A stretch of 5,027 nucleotides of DNA. It comes from a bacterium (GTDB taxonomy: Bacteria; Krumholzibacteriota; Krumholzibacteriia; Krumholzibacteriales; WJIX01). Positions 1 to 5,027 of this stretch are shown piece by piece (position 1 is the first letter of the stretch; each line of letters starts with the position of its first letter). The translations under genes and the position numbers were made by a program. Where the stretch lies: assembly GCA_021160845.1 (NCBI GenBank), contig JAGHBT010000032.1, forward strand, positions 1-5,027, read 5' to 3'. Under the pieces are notes generated by a model. The model had not been told where the DNA came from and searched no databases. It saw only the letters and a list, made by a program, of their open reading frames with translations.

Positions 1-135
1 GGGTATTACTATATTTGTTTGAATAATACAGTGTTGTCGGTAGAGCACTTACTAATTTTGAGTGTTATTGGCGAGGTTTTTGGCCGCCGACTTAAAAAAA
101 AGGATCGGGACTTTGAAAGTTGCTTTGATACATGA
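1..135 (+). CDS. Possible 3' end of an upstream gene (partial)
   Basis: Frame 1 is open from the window edge to TGA at 133-135, giving 44 codons. It reads as a hydrophobic stretch (LLILSVIG, codons 17-24) followed by a very basic tail (GRRLKKKDRD, codons 28-37). That is the usual look of the C-terminus of a polytopic membrane protein ending in the cytoplasm, such as a Wzx- or Wzy-type protein, which would suit this locus. The other two + frames are closed early by stops at 20-22 and 24-26. If real, the gene would overlap the next one (TTG at 113) by 23 nt, implying translational coupling. An open stretch this short can occur by chance, and I cannot name a family. Confidence 0.33.
   Translation, partial: GYYYICLNNTVLSVEHLLILSVIGEVFGRRLKKKDRDFESCFDT
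100..104 (+). promoter_or_regulatory. Ribosome binding site that selects the TTG start at 113
   Basis: AAGGA lies 8 nt before TTG at 113, an ideal Shine-Dalgarno spacing. The longer alternative start, GTG at 62, has no purine-rich motif upstream and would add 17 residues that do not resemble the family N-terminus. This site therefore decides the start. Confidence 0.65.
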
Positions 136-1240
136 TTGGCTTACCGGGATGAGGGGTGGGGAGAAGGTCCTCGAGGTTTTTTGCGAGCTCTTTCCCGAAG
201 CAAAGATATTTACACTCGTGCATATTAAAGGCTCGGTTTCTTCGACTATTGAAGCTTTACCTGTGGAGACATCATTTATTCAGAAGCTGCCCGGAGCGAA
301 AAAAAGGTACAGGAGCTACTTGCCCCTTTTCCCCGCTGCCATCGAGAAATTCGATATGCGTGGTTTTGATCTTATCCTTTCTTCGAGTCATTGTGTTGCC
401 AAAGGCGTAATTCCGCATCCTGACGCTCTGCATATATCTTATTGCTTCACGCCGATGAGGTATGTGTGGTCGATGTACGAGGAATACTTTGGAAAGGGCA
501 GGGTTGGGTTGATAGCTCGGGGGCTAATGCCTCTGTTTGCCAACTATTTACGGGTATGGGATAGTAGCAGCGCTCACAGAGTCGACAAGTTTGTCGCGGA
601 TTCACAGCACGTTAAAAAACGTATCAGGCGGTATTACGGAAGGGATGCCGATGTTATTTATCCGCCTGTTTCAACCGAGGGGACATATCTATCGGAAAAA
701 GATGAGGGGTATTTTCTGATTGTTTCGGCATTTGCGCCATATAAGCGGGTTGATATTGCCATCGATGCCTTCAACCGTCTTGGAGAGAGGCTTGTAGTGG
801 TAGGAACCGGCCAAGACGAAAAACGCCTTAAGAAAATTGCCGGTCGGAATATTGAGTTTCACGGGTGGGTTGATTCGGATAAACTTATGGATTACTACGC
901 GGGGTGCAGGGCGCTGGTCTTTCCCGGGGAGGAGGATTTTGGCATTGTTCCTCTGGAAGCGCAGTGTTTCGGCAAGCCTGTAATCGCTTATGGTGCGGGG
1001 GGTGTCCTGGAGACAGTCAACGGGTTTTGGGTTGAAGGGGACCCGGAAAGCCCAGCGGAAAATCCCACCGGCCTCTTTTTCAGGGAACAGACAGCAGAAG
1101 CGCTGATTGCGGCTGTCCGCAGATTCGCGTCTCTATCATTCGATCCCGGTGTTATCAGACAACACGCCTTGGGGTTTGACAGAGAGATATTTAAGGACAG
1201 GATCAAAGCGTATATCGATAGACAGTTGTCGGGGAGGTAG
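113..1240 (+). CDS. GT4-family glycosyltransferase, WbaZ-like
   Basis: This is a 375-residue cytoplasmic or membrane-associated GT-B glycosyltransferase of family GT4 (glycosyl transferase group 1). It would move a sugar from a nucleotide donor onto a lipid-linked glycan. Starting at TTG 113 puts the family N-terminus (KVALIHDWLTGMRGGEKVLE) at residue 2, with the glycine-rich acceptor-side loop at G15-G16-E17. The region around residues 95-130 (DLILSSSH..AKGV, then Y-C-F-T-P-M-R-Y-V-W) is typical of the WbaZ-like branch, which includes O-antigen mannosyltransferases. The C-terminal donor domain shows SAFAPYKR with K211 and R212, expected to bind the donor phosphates, then HGWV. The retaining-GT4 E-x7-E motif follows with E274 and E282 (EDFGIVPLE) and a GKPVIAYGAGG loop. 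Length is normal and no key residue is missing. Mannose as the sugar is an inference from the WbaZ resemblance. The gene lies 3 nt before the sugar-phosphate transferase, so the two are surely cotranscribed. A GTG start at 62 is possible but less likely. Confidence 0.9.
   Translation: MKVALIHDWLTGMRGGEKVLEVFCELFPEAKIFTLVHIKGSVSSTIEALPVETSFIQKLPGAKKRYRSYLPLFPAAIEKFDMRGFDLILSSSHCVAKGVIPHPDALHISYCFTPMRYVWSMYEEYFGKGRVGLIARGLMPLFANYLRVWDSSSAHRVDKFVADSQHVKKRIRRYYGRDADVIYPPVSTEGTYLSEKDEGYFLIVSAFAPYKRVDIAIDAFNRLGERLVVVGTGQDEKRLKKIAGRNIEFHGWVDSDKLMDYYAGCRALVFPGEEDFGIVPLEAQCFGKPVIAYGAGGVLETVNGFWVEGDPESPAENPTGLFFREQTAEALIAAVRRFASLSFDPGVIRQHALGFDREIFKDRIKAYIDRQLSGR
1231..1237 (+). promoter_or_regulatory. 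Ribosome binding site of the sugar-phosphate transferase gene
   Basis: GGGGAGG ends 6 nt before ATG 1244 and lies inside the last codons of the GT4 gene. It is strong and well placed, it confirms the ATG start, and it points to coupled translation of the two genes. Confidence 0.8.
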
Positions 1241-1243
1241 ACT

Positions 1244-2653
1244 ATGACAAAGCGCCGGAAAGAACATGGATTGTTCATTCCGTTTCTGCAGGTAATATCG
1301 GATATCATCGCTATAGAATGCGCGTTTCTTGCGTCCTACTGGCTGCGATTTCACTCCTTCCTTACGGTGGTTGTTCCGGTAACTAAGGGGTTTGCCTCTC
1401 TTGAGGTTTATGTATTGAGTTCATGCGTCGTTATAACGGTATGGTTGTTCATCTTTCAGATGAATGGACTATATGGAGTGCGCCGCAATGTGAGCCGGAT
1501 ATATGAAGTTAATCGTATTATCAAATCTGTGACTATCGGGATATTGATGGCGATGACGGGCGCCTTTCTCTACAGAGGTTATTCATTCAGCCGGATCGTC
1601 TTTTTCCTTATCTGGGTTACAAGTATCATATTTATCACGCTCTTTCGTTTGCGTATTATTAGTTATGAGAGAGCCAGACATCGAAGAGGTAAGGATCTCA
1701 ACCGCGCGGCGATTGCGGGTTCAAGCAACTGGAGCGGAGATATACTTGAGGCTATCAAGAAGAATCCCGGTTTCGGAATAGACCTTGTAGGATATATCGG
1801 AGAGAATGCGCTTTTGGCCAAAAGCTGTGTGTATCTTGGGCCTGTGGACGAAACAGCTCGAATCATAAAGGAGCAGAATCTGGATGTAGTCTTTCTTGCC
1901 CCGGGCGAAAAGGACGAACGGCTCTTTGCCGGTATTCTCCGTAAGTGCATCGGATTGAATGTTGAGTTCTATCTACTTCCCGACATTATTGATATTATTA
2001 CAAGCCGTTTACGTGTGGAGGAAATGGGGGGAATTGCTCTCCTTAAGGTTAAAGAGTTGATTATAACCGGTTGGAACCGAGTGTTCAAACGCGCTTTTGA
2101 CATTGTAGTTTCGGTGGTTAGCCTGGTTTTGCTCAGTCCGCTATTAATAATTATAGCCCTTGTTGTTGGTTTGACTTCCAAGGGACAGATTTTCTATCGA
2201 CAGGAACGCTTAGGGCGCGACGGCAGGGAGTTTGACCTTATTAAATTTCGCAGTATGAGGACAAATGCCGAAGGTGTAAATGGTCCTGCCTGGACGGTAA
2301 AGGGTGATTCGCGTGTGACTCCTGCCGGAAAATTTCTGCGGCGCTTCAGCCTGGATGAGCTTCCCCAATTGGTCAATGTCTTGTTAGGCGAAATGAGTCT
2401 TGTAGGCCCCAGGCCTGAGAGGCCTCATTTCGTAGATAAGTTCAAAACAAGTGTTCCCAAATATCTCGAAAGGCACAGGGTTAAATCCGGAATGACAGGA
2501 TGGGCACAGGTAAATGGTCTGCGTGGGGATGTCTTGATAGATGAGAGAACAAAGTACGATGTCTATTATGTGGAAAACTGGTCCTTTGTTTTTGACATAA
2601 AGATTATCATTATGACAATATGGACAGTGATCTCGGGTAAGAATAGTTATTGA
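1244..2653 (+). CDS. Undecaprenyl-phosphate sugar-1-phosphate transferase (WcaJ/WbaP-type)
   Basis: This 469-residue polytopic enzyme transfers a sugar-1-phosphate, most often glucose- or galactose-1-phosphate, from a UDP-sugar to undecaprenyl phosphate. That is the priming step of exopolysaccharide or O-antigen synthesis at the inner leaflet. Four N-terminal membrane helices are visible at about 11-33, 55-72, 95-110 and 117-136. A soluble nucleotide-binding-like (CoA-binding-3 type) domain spans about 150-265. The catalytic bacterial sugar transferase domain runs from about 278 to the end. It opens with FKRAFDIVVS and a hydrophobic re-entrant helix broken at S298-P299. It then shows YRQERLGRDG (318-327), IKFRSM (333-338), the catalytic D371-E372 pair in SLDELPQ, VGPRP (387-391) and SGMTGWAQVNG (415-425), and ends with ENWSFVFDIKII and GKNSY. 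Length and motif set are those of the full-length WcaJ/WbaP family rather than the short catalytic-only PglC type. The C-terminal wording leans to the glucose (WcaJ) branch, but sugar specificity cannot be read from sequence alone. Confidence 0.95.
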   Translation: MTKRRKEHGLFIPFLQVISDIIAIECAFLASYWLRFHSFLTVVVPVTKGFASLEVYVLSSCVVITVWLFIFQMNGLYGVRRNVSRIYEVNRIIKSVTIGILMAMTGAFLYRGYSFSRIVFFLIWVTSIIFITLFRLRIISYERARHRRGKDLNRAAIAGSSNWSGDILEAIKKNPGFGIDLVGYIGENALLAKSCVYLGPVDETARIIKEQNLDVVFLAPGEKDERLFAGILRKCIGLNVEFYLLPDIIDIITSRLRVEEMGGIALLKVKELIITGWNRVFKRAFDIVVSVVSLVLLSPLLIIIALVVGLTSKGQIFYRQERLGRDGREFDLIKFRSMRTNAEGVNGPAWTVKGDSRVTPAGKFLRRFSLDELPQLVNVLLGEMSLVGPRPERPHFVDKFKTSVPKYLERHRVKSGMTGWAQVNGLRGDVLIDERTKYDVYYVENWSFVFDIKIIIMTIWTVISGKNSY

Positions 2654-2670
2654 ATCTTTTTGCGAGGATG

Positions 2671-2676
2671 AAGGGA
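2671..2676 (+). promoter_or_regulatory. Ribosome binding site for the TTG start at 2681
   Basis: AAGGGA lies 4 nt before TTG 2681, and a second purine run (GAGG) lies at 2664-2667. The frame is closed just upstream by TGA at 2669-2671, and no ATG or GTG occurs in frame in the first codons, so TTG 2681 is the only sensible start. An ATG at 2668 opens a frame that stops after six codons. Confidence 0.5.
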
Positions 2677-2680
2677 AAAT

Positions 2681-2935
2681 TTGAATAGAGGAATCAAAGT
2701 AATTACCCTGCATATTTTATTTATTACCGGGCTGCTTTTTCTGTTTGTAGGGGGGCCCGGTTATAATGCGACCAGATCTATTGGGAATGGTTGGAATTTG
2801 GGGCATGTGGCCCTTTTTATTTTGTTTATTTTTATCCTCAATAGAGATTGGAAAGGATTTGCAACCAAGTCTCTAAAATCACAATGGATTTTAGTAATAT
2901 CAGTTAGCGCTATTTTGCCTTTGCAACAGAACTAA
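2681..2935 (+). CDS. N-terminal fragment of the VanZ-like protein
   Basis: This is the 84-residue product as the sequence stands. It holds two clear helices, LHILFITGLLFLFVGG and LGHVALFILFIFIL. The histidine H42 in the second matches the D/K-x-x-H position common in VanZ-family helix 2. Most of a third helix (QWILVISVSAI) follows. The last six residues (LPLQQN) are out-of-frame readthrough before TAA at 2933-2935 and have no membrane or family character. As translated, the fragment would lack the conserved E-x-x-Q segment and the fourth VanZ helix, so it is probably not functional alone. Confidence 0.6.
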   Translation: MNRGIKVITLHILFITGLLFLFVGGPGYNATRSIGNGWNLGHVALFILFIFILNRDWKGFATKSLKSQWILVISVSAILPLQQN

Positions 2936-2985
2936 TTCAATTATCTGTCGATCGTCAGTTTGATTTTTTTGATATATTCAGGGAT

Positions 2986-3624
2986 TTGGCCGGTTGTGTG
3001 ATAGGCATGCTGCTTTTAGGGAAAGTTGACGCTAATAATAAAAAGACGGAAAATTCAATTAAAATATCTGTAATAGCTATTCTTGTTATAATTACGTCTT
3101 ATCAGTTTTTTCTTTCATTAACAGACGAATATATCGCGGCAAGACAATTTCCGGTACTGGCAAGTTTTGAAACCCCGTTTGAAATAAACCGCTGGCGGAC
3201 TGACGGGGAAATATCTATTTCCAACAAGGTTTGGGAAAACGGCAACTCTTCACTAAAAATAGAATTTACCACAAAAATGTATTCACCGGTTACTATGAGG
3301 TATTCTTTGGGGAAATGGGGGGAATACGATAGTCTTAAGCTTTCGTTTTTTAATCCGGACACAGCGGATCTAAAAATAGAATGCCGTATTCATGATAATG
3401 AACATAGAAAACATAACAATGCGTACTCGGACCGGTTTAACCGTTCTTTTGTTTTGGAAAACGGGTGGAATACTTTTGCCATTTCGCTGAATGATTTGCG
3501 AAATGCCCCTTCAACCAGGAAAATGAATTTGAATAGGATCAAACAAATTTCATTTTTCAGCATGTCACTTCCCGCGGCAAGAACTGCTTACCTCGATGAC
3601 ATTTTATTAGTAAAAAAGGATTGA
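2986..3624 (+). CDS. C-terminal fragment: end of VanZ domain, one helix, and an extracytoplasmic beta-sandwich
   Basis: The coding frame is open from 2908, after the TAG at 2905-2907. The family-like sequence begins well before TTG 2986, the first possible start, so this is a fragment rather than an independent gene. Other candidate starts are GTG 2998 and ATG 3007, none with a good Shine-Dalgarno site. Numbered from TTG 2986, residues 2-12 are the last VanZ helix and residues 27-45 (ISVIAILVIITSYQFFLSL) are a further helix. Residues 57-208 form a polar, beta-rich domain. It opens with LASFETPFEINRW, has SSLKIEF in the middle and W-N-T-F-A-I-S-L, and closes with AYLDDILLVK. This pattern (F-E near the start, G-W-x-x-x-x-I-x-L, terminal D-D-I-x-L) is that of galactose-binding-like or carbohydrate-binding beta-sandwiches such as CBM11-type modules. 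Sugar binding is therefore plausible but inferred. The region is clearly more A+T rich than the two genes upstream. Confidence 0.62.
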   Translation: MAGCVIGMLLLGKVDANNKKTENSIKISVIAILVIITSYQFFLSLTDEYIAARQFPVLASFETPFEINRWRTDGEISISNKVWENGNSSLKIEFTTKMYSPVTMRYSLGKWGEYDSLKLSFFNPDTADLKIECRIHDNEHRKHNNAYSDRFNRSFVLENGWNTFAISLNDLRNAPSTRKMNLNRIKQISFFSMSLPAARTAYLDDILLVKKD

Positions 3625-3646
3625 AAATCGTGTGAGTATCGAATTT

Positions 3647-3667
3647 AAAAGAAAGGGGACCTTTCCT
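3647..3667 (-). terminator. Weak hairpin terminator of the - strand gene
   Basis: On the - strand transcript, AGGAAAGG pairs with CCUUUCUU around a UCC loop. That is 8 pairs including one G-U, and the perfect core is 3651-3656 with 3660-3665. The 3' arm runs into a UUUU stretch and then AAAUU. The hairpin starts about 26 nt after the stop of the - strand gene, which suits termination. On the + strand the core hairpin also forms but has no U tract, so it would end + transcripts poorly. The stem is short and half A-U, so activity is uncertain. Confidence 0.4.
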
Positions 3668-3692
3668 GATGTATCTCTCTCCTAAATCCCTT

Positions 3693-5006
3693 TTATTTAT
3701 ATGAATGAAACAGTTTTTGGAGATCCGATGGAATTTGCTCTCTTGTTTGCTGATTATTTGCCGGTCTGACATATTGGTGGTTCCCAAGCCCAACGCAAAA
3801 GGCGATTAGTATCTGCAAGACGATGAATGTAAGCGCAATGGTACGGATGAATTTCGTTCGGTTCAGCAGGTTTTTCTCAAACCAAAATGCCATGGGCAGG
3901 CAGGCGGCTGGTAGCGCGATGATAAAGTGCCATCCCTGTACGCCTACGGGTGCGATTAGCGAGACGATTACAAACGATATAAGGAAAGACAGTGAATAGA
4001 ACCGTATCCAATGCCAGTTATTATTCTTCATGTTTTCATCAGAAACCGGCCCGCGAAAGTATTGCCAGGATGCGATAAACGAGATTATGACAGATGCAAT
4101 TGCCAATATAGCAAGGACAGTTGACCCAATTGCTAACGTATGGATGAGAGTTGAATTATCCATGTTCATTTCGGTGATATGAGCTACACTGCTGATTCTT
4201 TGACCAATGTCCAGGGAGCCCAGGCGGAACCAACAAATGGTTCCCTTGAATAAATTGCCTATTTCCAGTATAACCGGAGGCAGGTTTTCCCATCTGTTTG
4301 GCGCTAATCGTGGTAAATCCCCATTCAGGAAAGATAATATAGTTGGGATTAGAGTTAATGAACCAATACACAGGCCCGCTAGGGCTCCAGCCAAATGCAG
4401 GCGCACCTTTTTCTTAAATATTAGTATTGCTGTGGAAACCAGAAGTAACATAAAGGATGCGTGTATCTGCATTGTGAGGACGATTGTGGCTACAAGAACG
4501 GCGCTTGATAATAGTCTCTTGCGGTAACGAAGTCTGTATGAAGATGCCAGATGAACCGCGGCGGGGAGAAATAAAAACCCCGGTTCCCAGAGAAACCCCG
4601 AGTGGTACAACCTCCAGGGGGAAAGCCAATAAATAGCGAGAAAAAAGGCCGTTGATCTCATCCCGAGCCCGTTTATGAGAACCAGGCAGATAATCATTAC
4701 GGCGACTAAATGTGATATCCCGATTAATAAAGCAGGGGACCTGAAATCGGGCCAGACCTTGAGGGAAGCCCCGGTCAATAGTTGAAGGAAAGAGCCGGGA
4801 ATCCTGCCGTTTCCACTCATGCCCTTCCCGAAGGACGCAAGTTTGTTACTATCGGCAAATTCCAGCCCTCGTTTCAAAATTATTATTTGGTCTCCATACA
4901 CCCATTGGCGCGACCAGAGGAAAAATTGTAGCGCGGCGCCGATTATCAGTATAATAAGCATCGCGAGTACAATTCTTTTATTTGAATCTGACTTGCTTAA
5001 ATCCAT
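3693..5006 (-). CDS. Polytopic membrane protein, probable GT-C (GT39/PMT-like) glycosyltransferase
   Basis: This is a 437-residue integral membrane protein with about 9-11 helices, for example 12-31, 92-112, 118-134, 166-197, 204-226, 287-313, 337-353, 357-376 and 387-406. It has a short polar C-terminal tail. The first loop after helix 1 carries WVYGDQ (35-40) with D39, where GT39/ArnT-type enzymes keep an acidic catalytic residue. A Gly-rich stretch and RIPGSFLQLL (69-77) follow. SPWRLYHSGFLWEP (129-142) resembles the SR-x-x-W-N/E-P segment near helix 4 in many GT39-like proteins. Such enzymes take sugars from polyprenyl-phosphate donors on the outer face of the inner membrane. The usual D-E or D-D pair in the first loop is only D-Q here, so the enzyme call is tentative. 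It could instead be an uncharacterised polysaccharide membrane protein. The start is ATG at 5006-5004. The gene converges on the + strand operon and so has its own promoter, beyond the window. Confidence 0.6.
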   Translation of the reverse strand: MDLSKSDSNKRIVLAMLIILIIGAALQFFLWSRQWVYGDQIIILKRGLEFADSNKLASFGKGMSGNGRIPGSFLQLLTGASLKVWPDFRSPALLIGISHLVAVMIICLVLINGLGMRSTAFFLAIYWLSPWRLYHSGFLWEPGFLFLPAAVHLASSYRLRYRKRLLSSAVLVATIVLTMQIHASFMLLLVSTAILIFKKKVRLHLAGALAGLCIGSLTLIPTILSFLNGDLPRLAPNRWENLPPVILEIGNLFKGTICWFRLGSLDIGQRISSVAHITEMNMDNSTLIHTLAIGSTVLAILAIASVIISFIASWQYFRGPVSDENMKNNNWHWIRFYSLSFLISFVIVSLIAPVGVQGWHFIIALPAACLPMAFWFEKNLLNRTKFIRTIALTFIVLQILIAFCVGLGNHQYVRPANNQQTREQIPSDLQKLFHSYK

Positions 5007-5014
5007 GTAATATA

Positions 5015-5020
5015 CCCTCT
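5015..5020 (-). promoter_or_regulatory. Ribosome binding site of the - strand membrane protein
   Basis: Read on the - strand, AGAGGG lies 8 nt before the ATG at 5006-5004. It supports that start. Only 21 nt upstream of the gene are in the window, so no promoter can be judged. Confidence 0.6.
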
Positions 5021-5027
5021 TTAAACA

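Larger units (their letters stand above)
2681..3624 (+). pseudogene. VanZ-like membrane protein with beta-sandwich domain, split by a frameshift
   Basis: The two reading frames here join into one sensible protein. Up to codon 78 (ATT, 2912-2914) the first frame gives the start of a VanZ-like domain. The second frame, entered at TTT 2914-2916, gives its continuation FAFATELIQLSVDRQFDFFD. Restoring one T in the T4 run at 2913-2916 fuses them into 314 residues. The reconstructed protein has helices at about 6-23, 39-53, 69-88, 103-114 and 129-147. The VanZ-type residues E84-x2-Q87, R92, D95 and D98 lie between helices 3 and 4. An extracytoplasmic beta-sandwich follows at about 159-310. VanZ-family proteins are known from glycopeptide resistance clusters and many envelope loci, but their biochemical activity is unsettled. 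The gene is 27 nt downstream of the sugar-phosphate transferase and probably in the same transcript. The break could be a true mutation, an assembly error or, less likely, recoding. No canonical X-XXY-YYZ slippery site is present. Confidence 0.75.

Noticed and set aside
94..103. A8 run followed by GG, containing A-AAA-AAG in the phase of the possible upstream frame, like the dnaX slippery heptamer.
   Set aside because: A -1 slip there meets a stop after four codons (TGA 114-116), no stimulatory stem-loop is evident, and the upstream gene is itself uncertain. The run more simply provides the AAGGA ribosome binding site.
988..1354. Open frames on the - strand across the junction of the first two genes (106 and 72 codons).
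   Set aside because: They overlap strongly supported + strand genes, have no family character, and lack good ribosome binding sites, so they are shadows.
2384..2713. A 109-codon - strand frame with CPYC and CPSC pairs, resembling a zinc-ribbon protein.
   Set aside because: It is antisense to the most conserved part of the sugar-phosphate transferase. The cysteine pairs fall where the + strand encodes motifs such as GWAQVNG and its surroundings, and no suitable start context is seen.
2908..2935. Programmed -1 frameshifting to make the full VanZ-like protein.
   Set aside because: The overlap of the two frames holds no X-XXY-YYZ heptamer in the right phase. The tRNA on ATT would re-pair badly with TAT, and no strong downstream structure is seen. 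A one-base deletion or sequence error is simpler.
2945..2958. Near-perfect palindrome (CTGTCGATCGTCAG) downstream of the frame break, considered as a recoding signal or operator.
   Set aside because: It has a central T-T mismatch pair and no loop, so it cannot make a stable RNA hairpin. It lies in sequence coding for the conserved VanZ-like segment.
4207..4527. A 106-codon + strand frame inside the - strand membrane gene.
   Set aside because: It is antisense to membrane helices of the - strand gene and shows no domain or ribosome binding site.

Overview
The window is a piece of a bacterial surface-polysaccharide (exopolysaccharide, capsule or O-antigen) locus. It is most likely from an uncultivated or little-studied Gram-negative environmental bacterium. 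The base composition is moderate and patchy, start codons are often TTG, and no gene is close enough to a model organism to fix a genus. The Gram-negative assignment is an inference from the WbaZ-like glycosyltransferase and the undecaprenyl-phosphate sugar phosphotransferase; I cannot place the phylum.

Layout: positions 1-135 may hold the last codons of an upstream gene on the + strand. A tight + strand operon follows: (i) a cytoplasmic GT4 glycosyltransferase of the WbaZ-like type (113-1240, TTG start); (ii) a polyprenyl-phosphate sugar-1-phosphate transferase with all hallmark motifs (1244-2653), 3 nt downstream; (iii) 27 nt further on, a VanZ-like membrane protein joined to an extracytoplasmic carbohydrate-binding-like beta-sandwich (2681-3624). 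The third gene is split in two by a -1 frame break near 2913-2916. A 68-nt gap with a small hairpin follows, and then a convergent - strand gene for a polytopic membrane protein that looks like a GT-C (GT39/PMT-type) glycosyltransferase (5006-3693).

How they fit together: the phosphotransferase would load the first sugar-1-phosphate onto undecaprenyl phosphate at the inner leaflet, and the GT4 enzyme would add a following sugar, possibly mannose, from a nucleotide donor. The VanZ-like/beta-sandwich protein would act at or outside the membrane in a role I cannot define. The GT-C-like protein, if it is an enzyme, would use a lipid-linked sugar on the outer face. The pathway is ordinary. The most unusual items are the VanZ/beta-sandwich architecture and its reading-frame break. 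I found no CRISPR array, tRNA, rRNA, insertion sequence or defence system.
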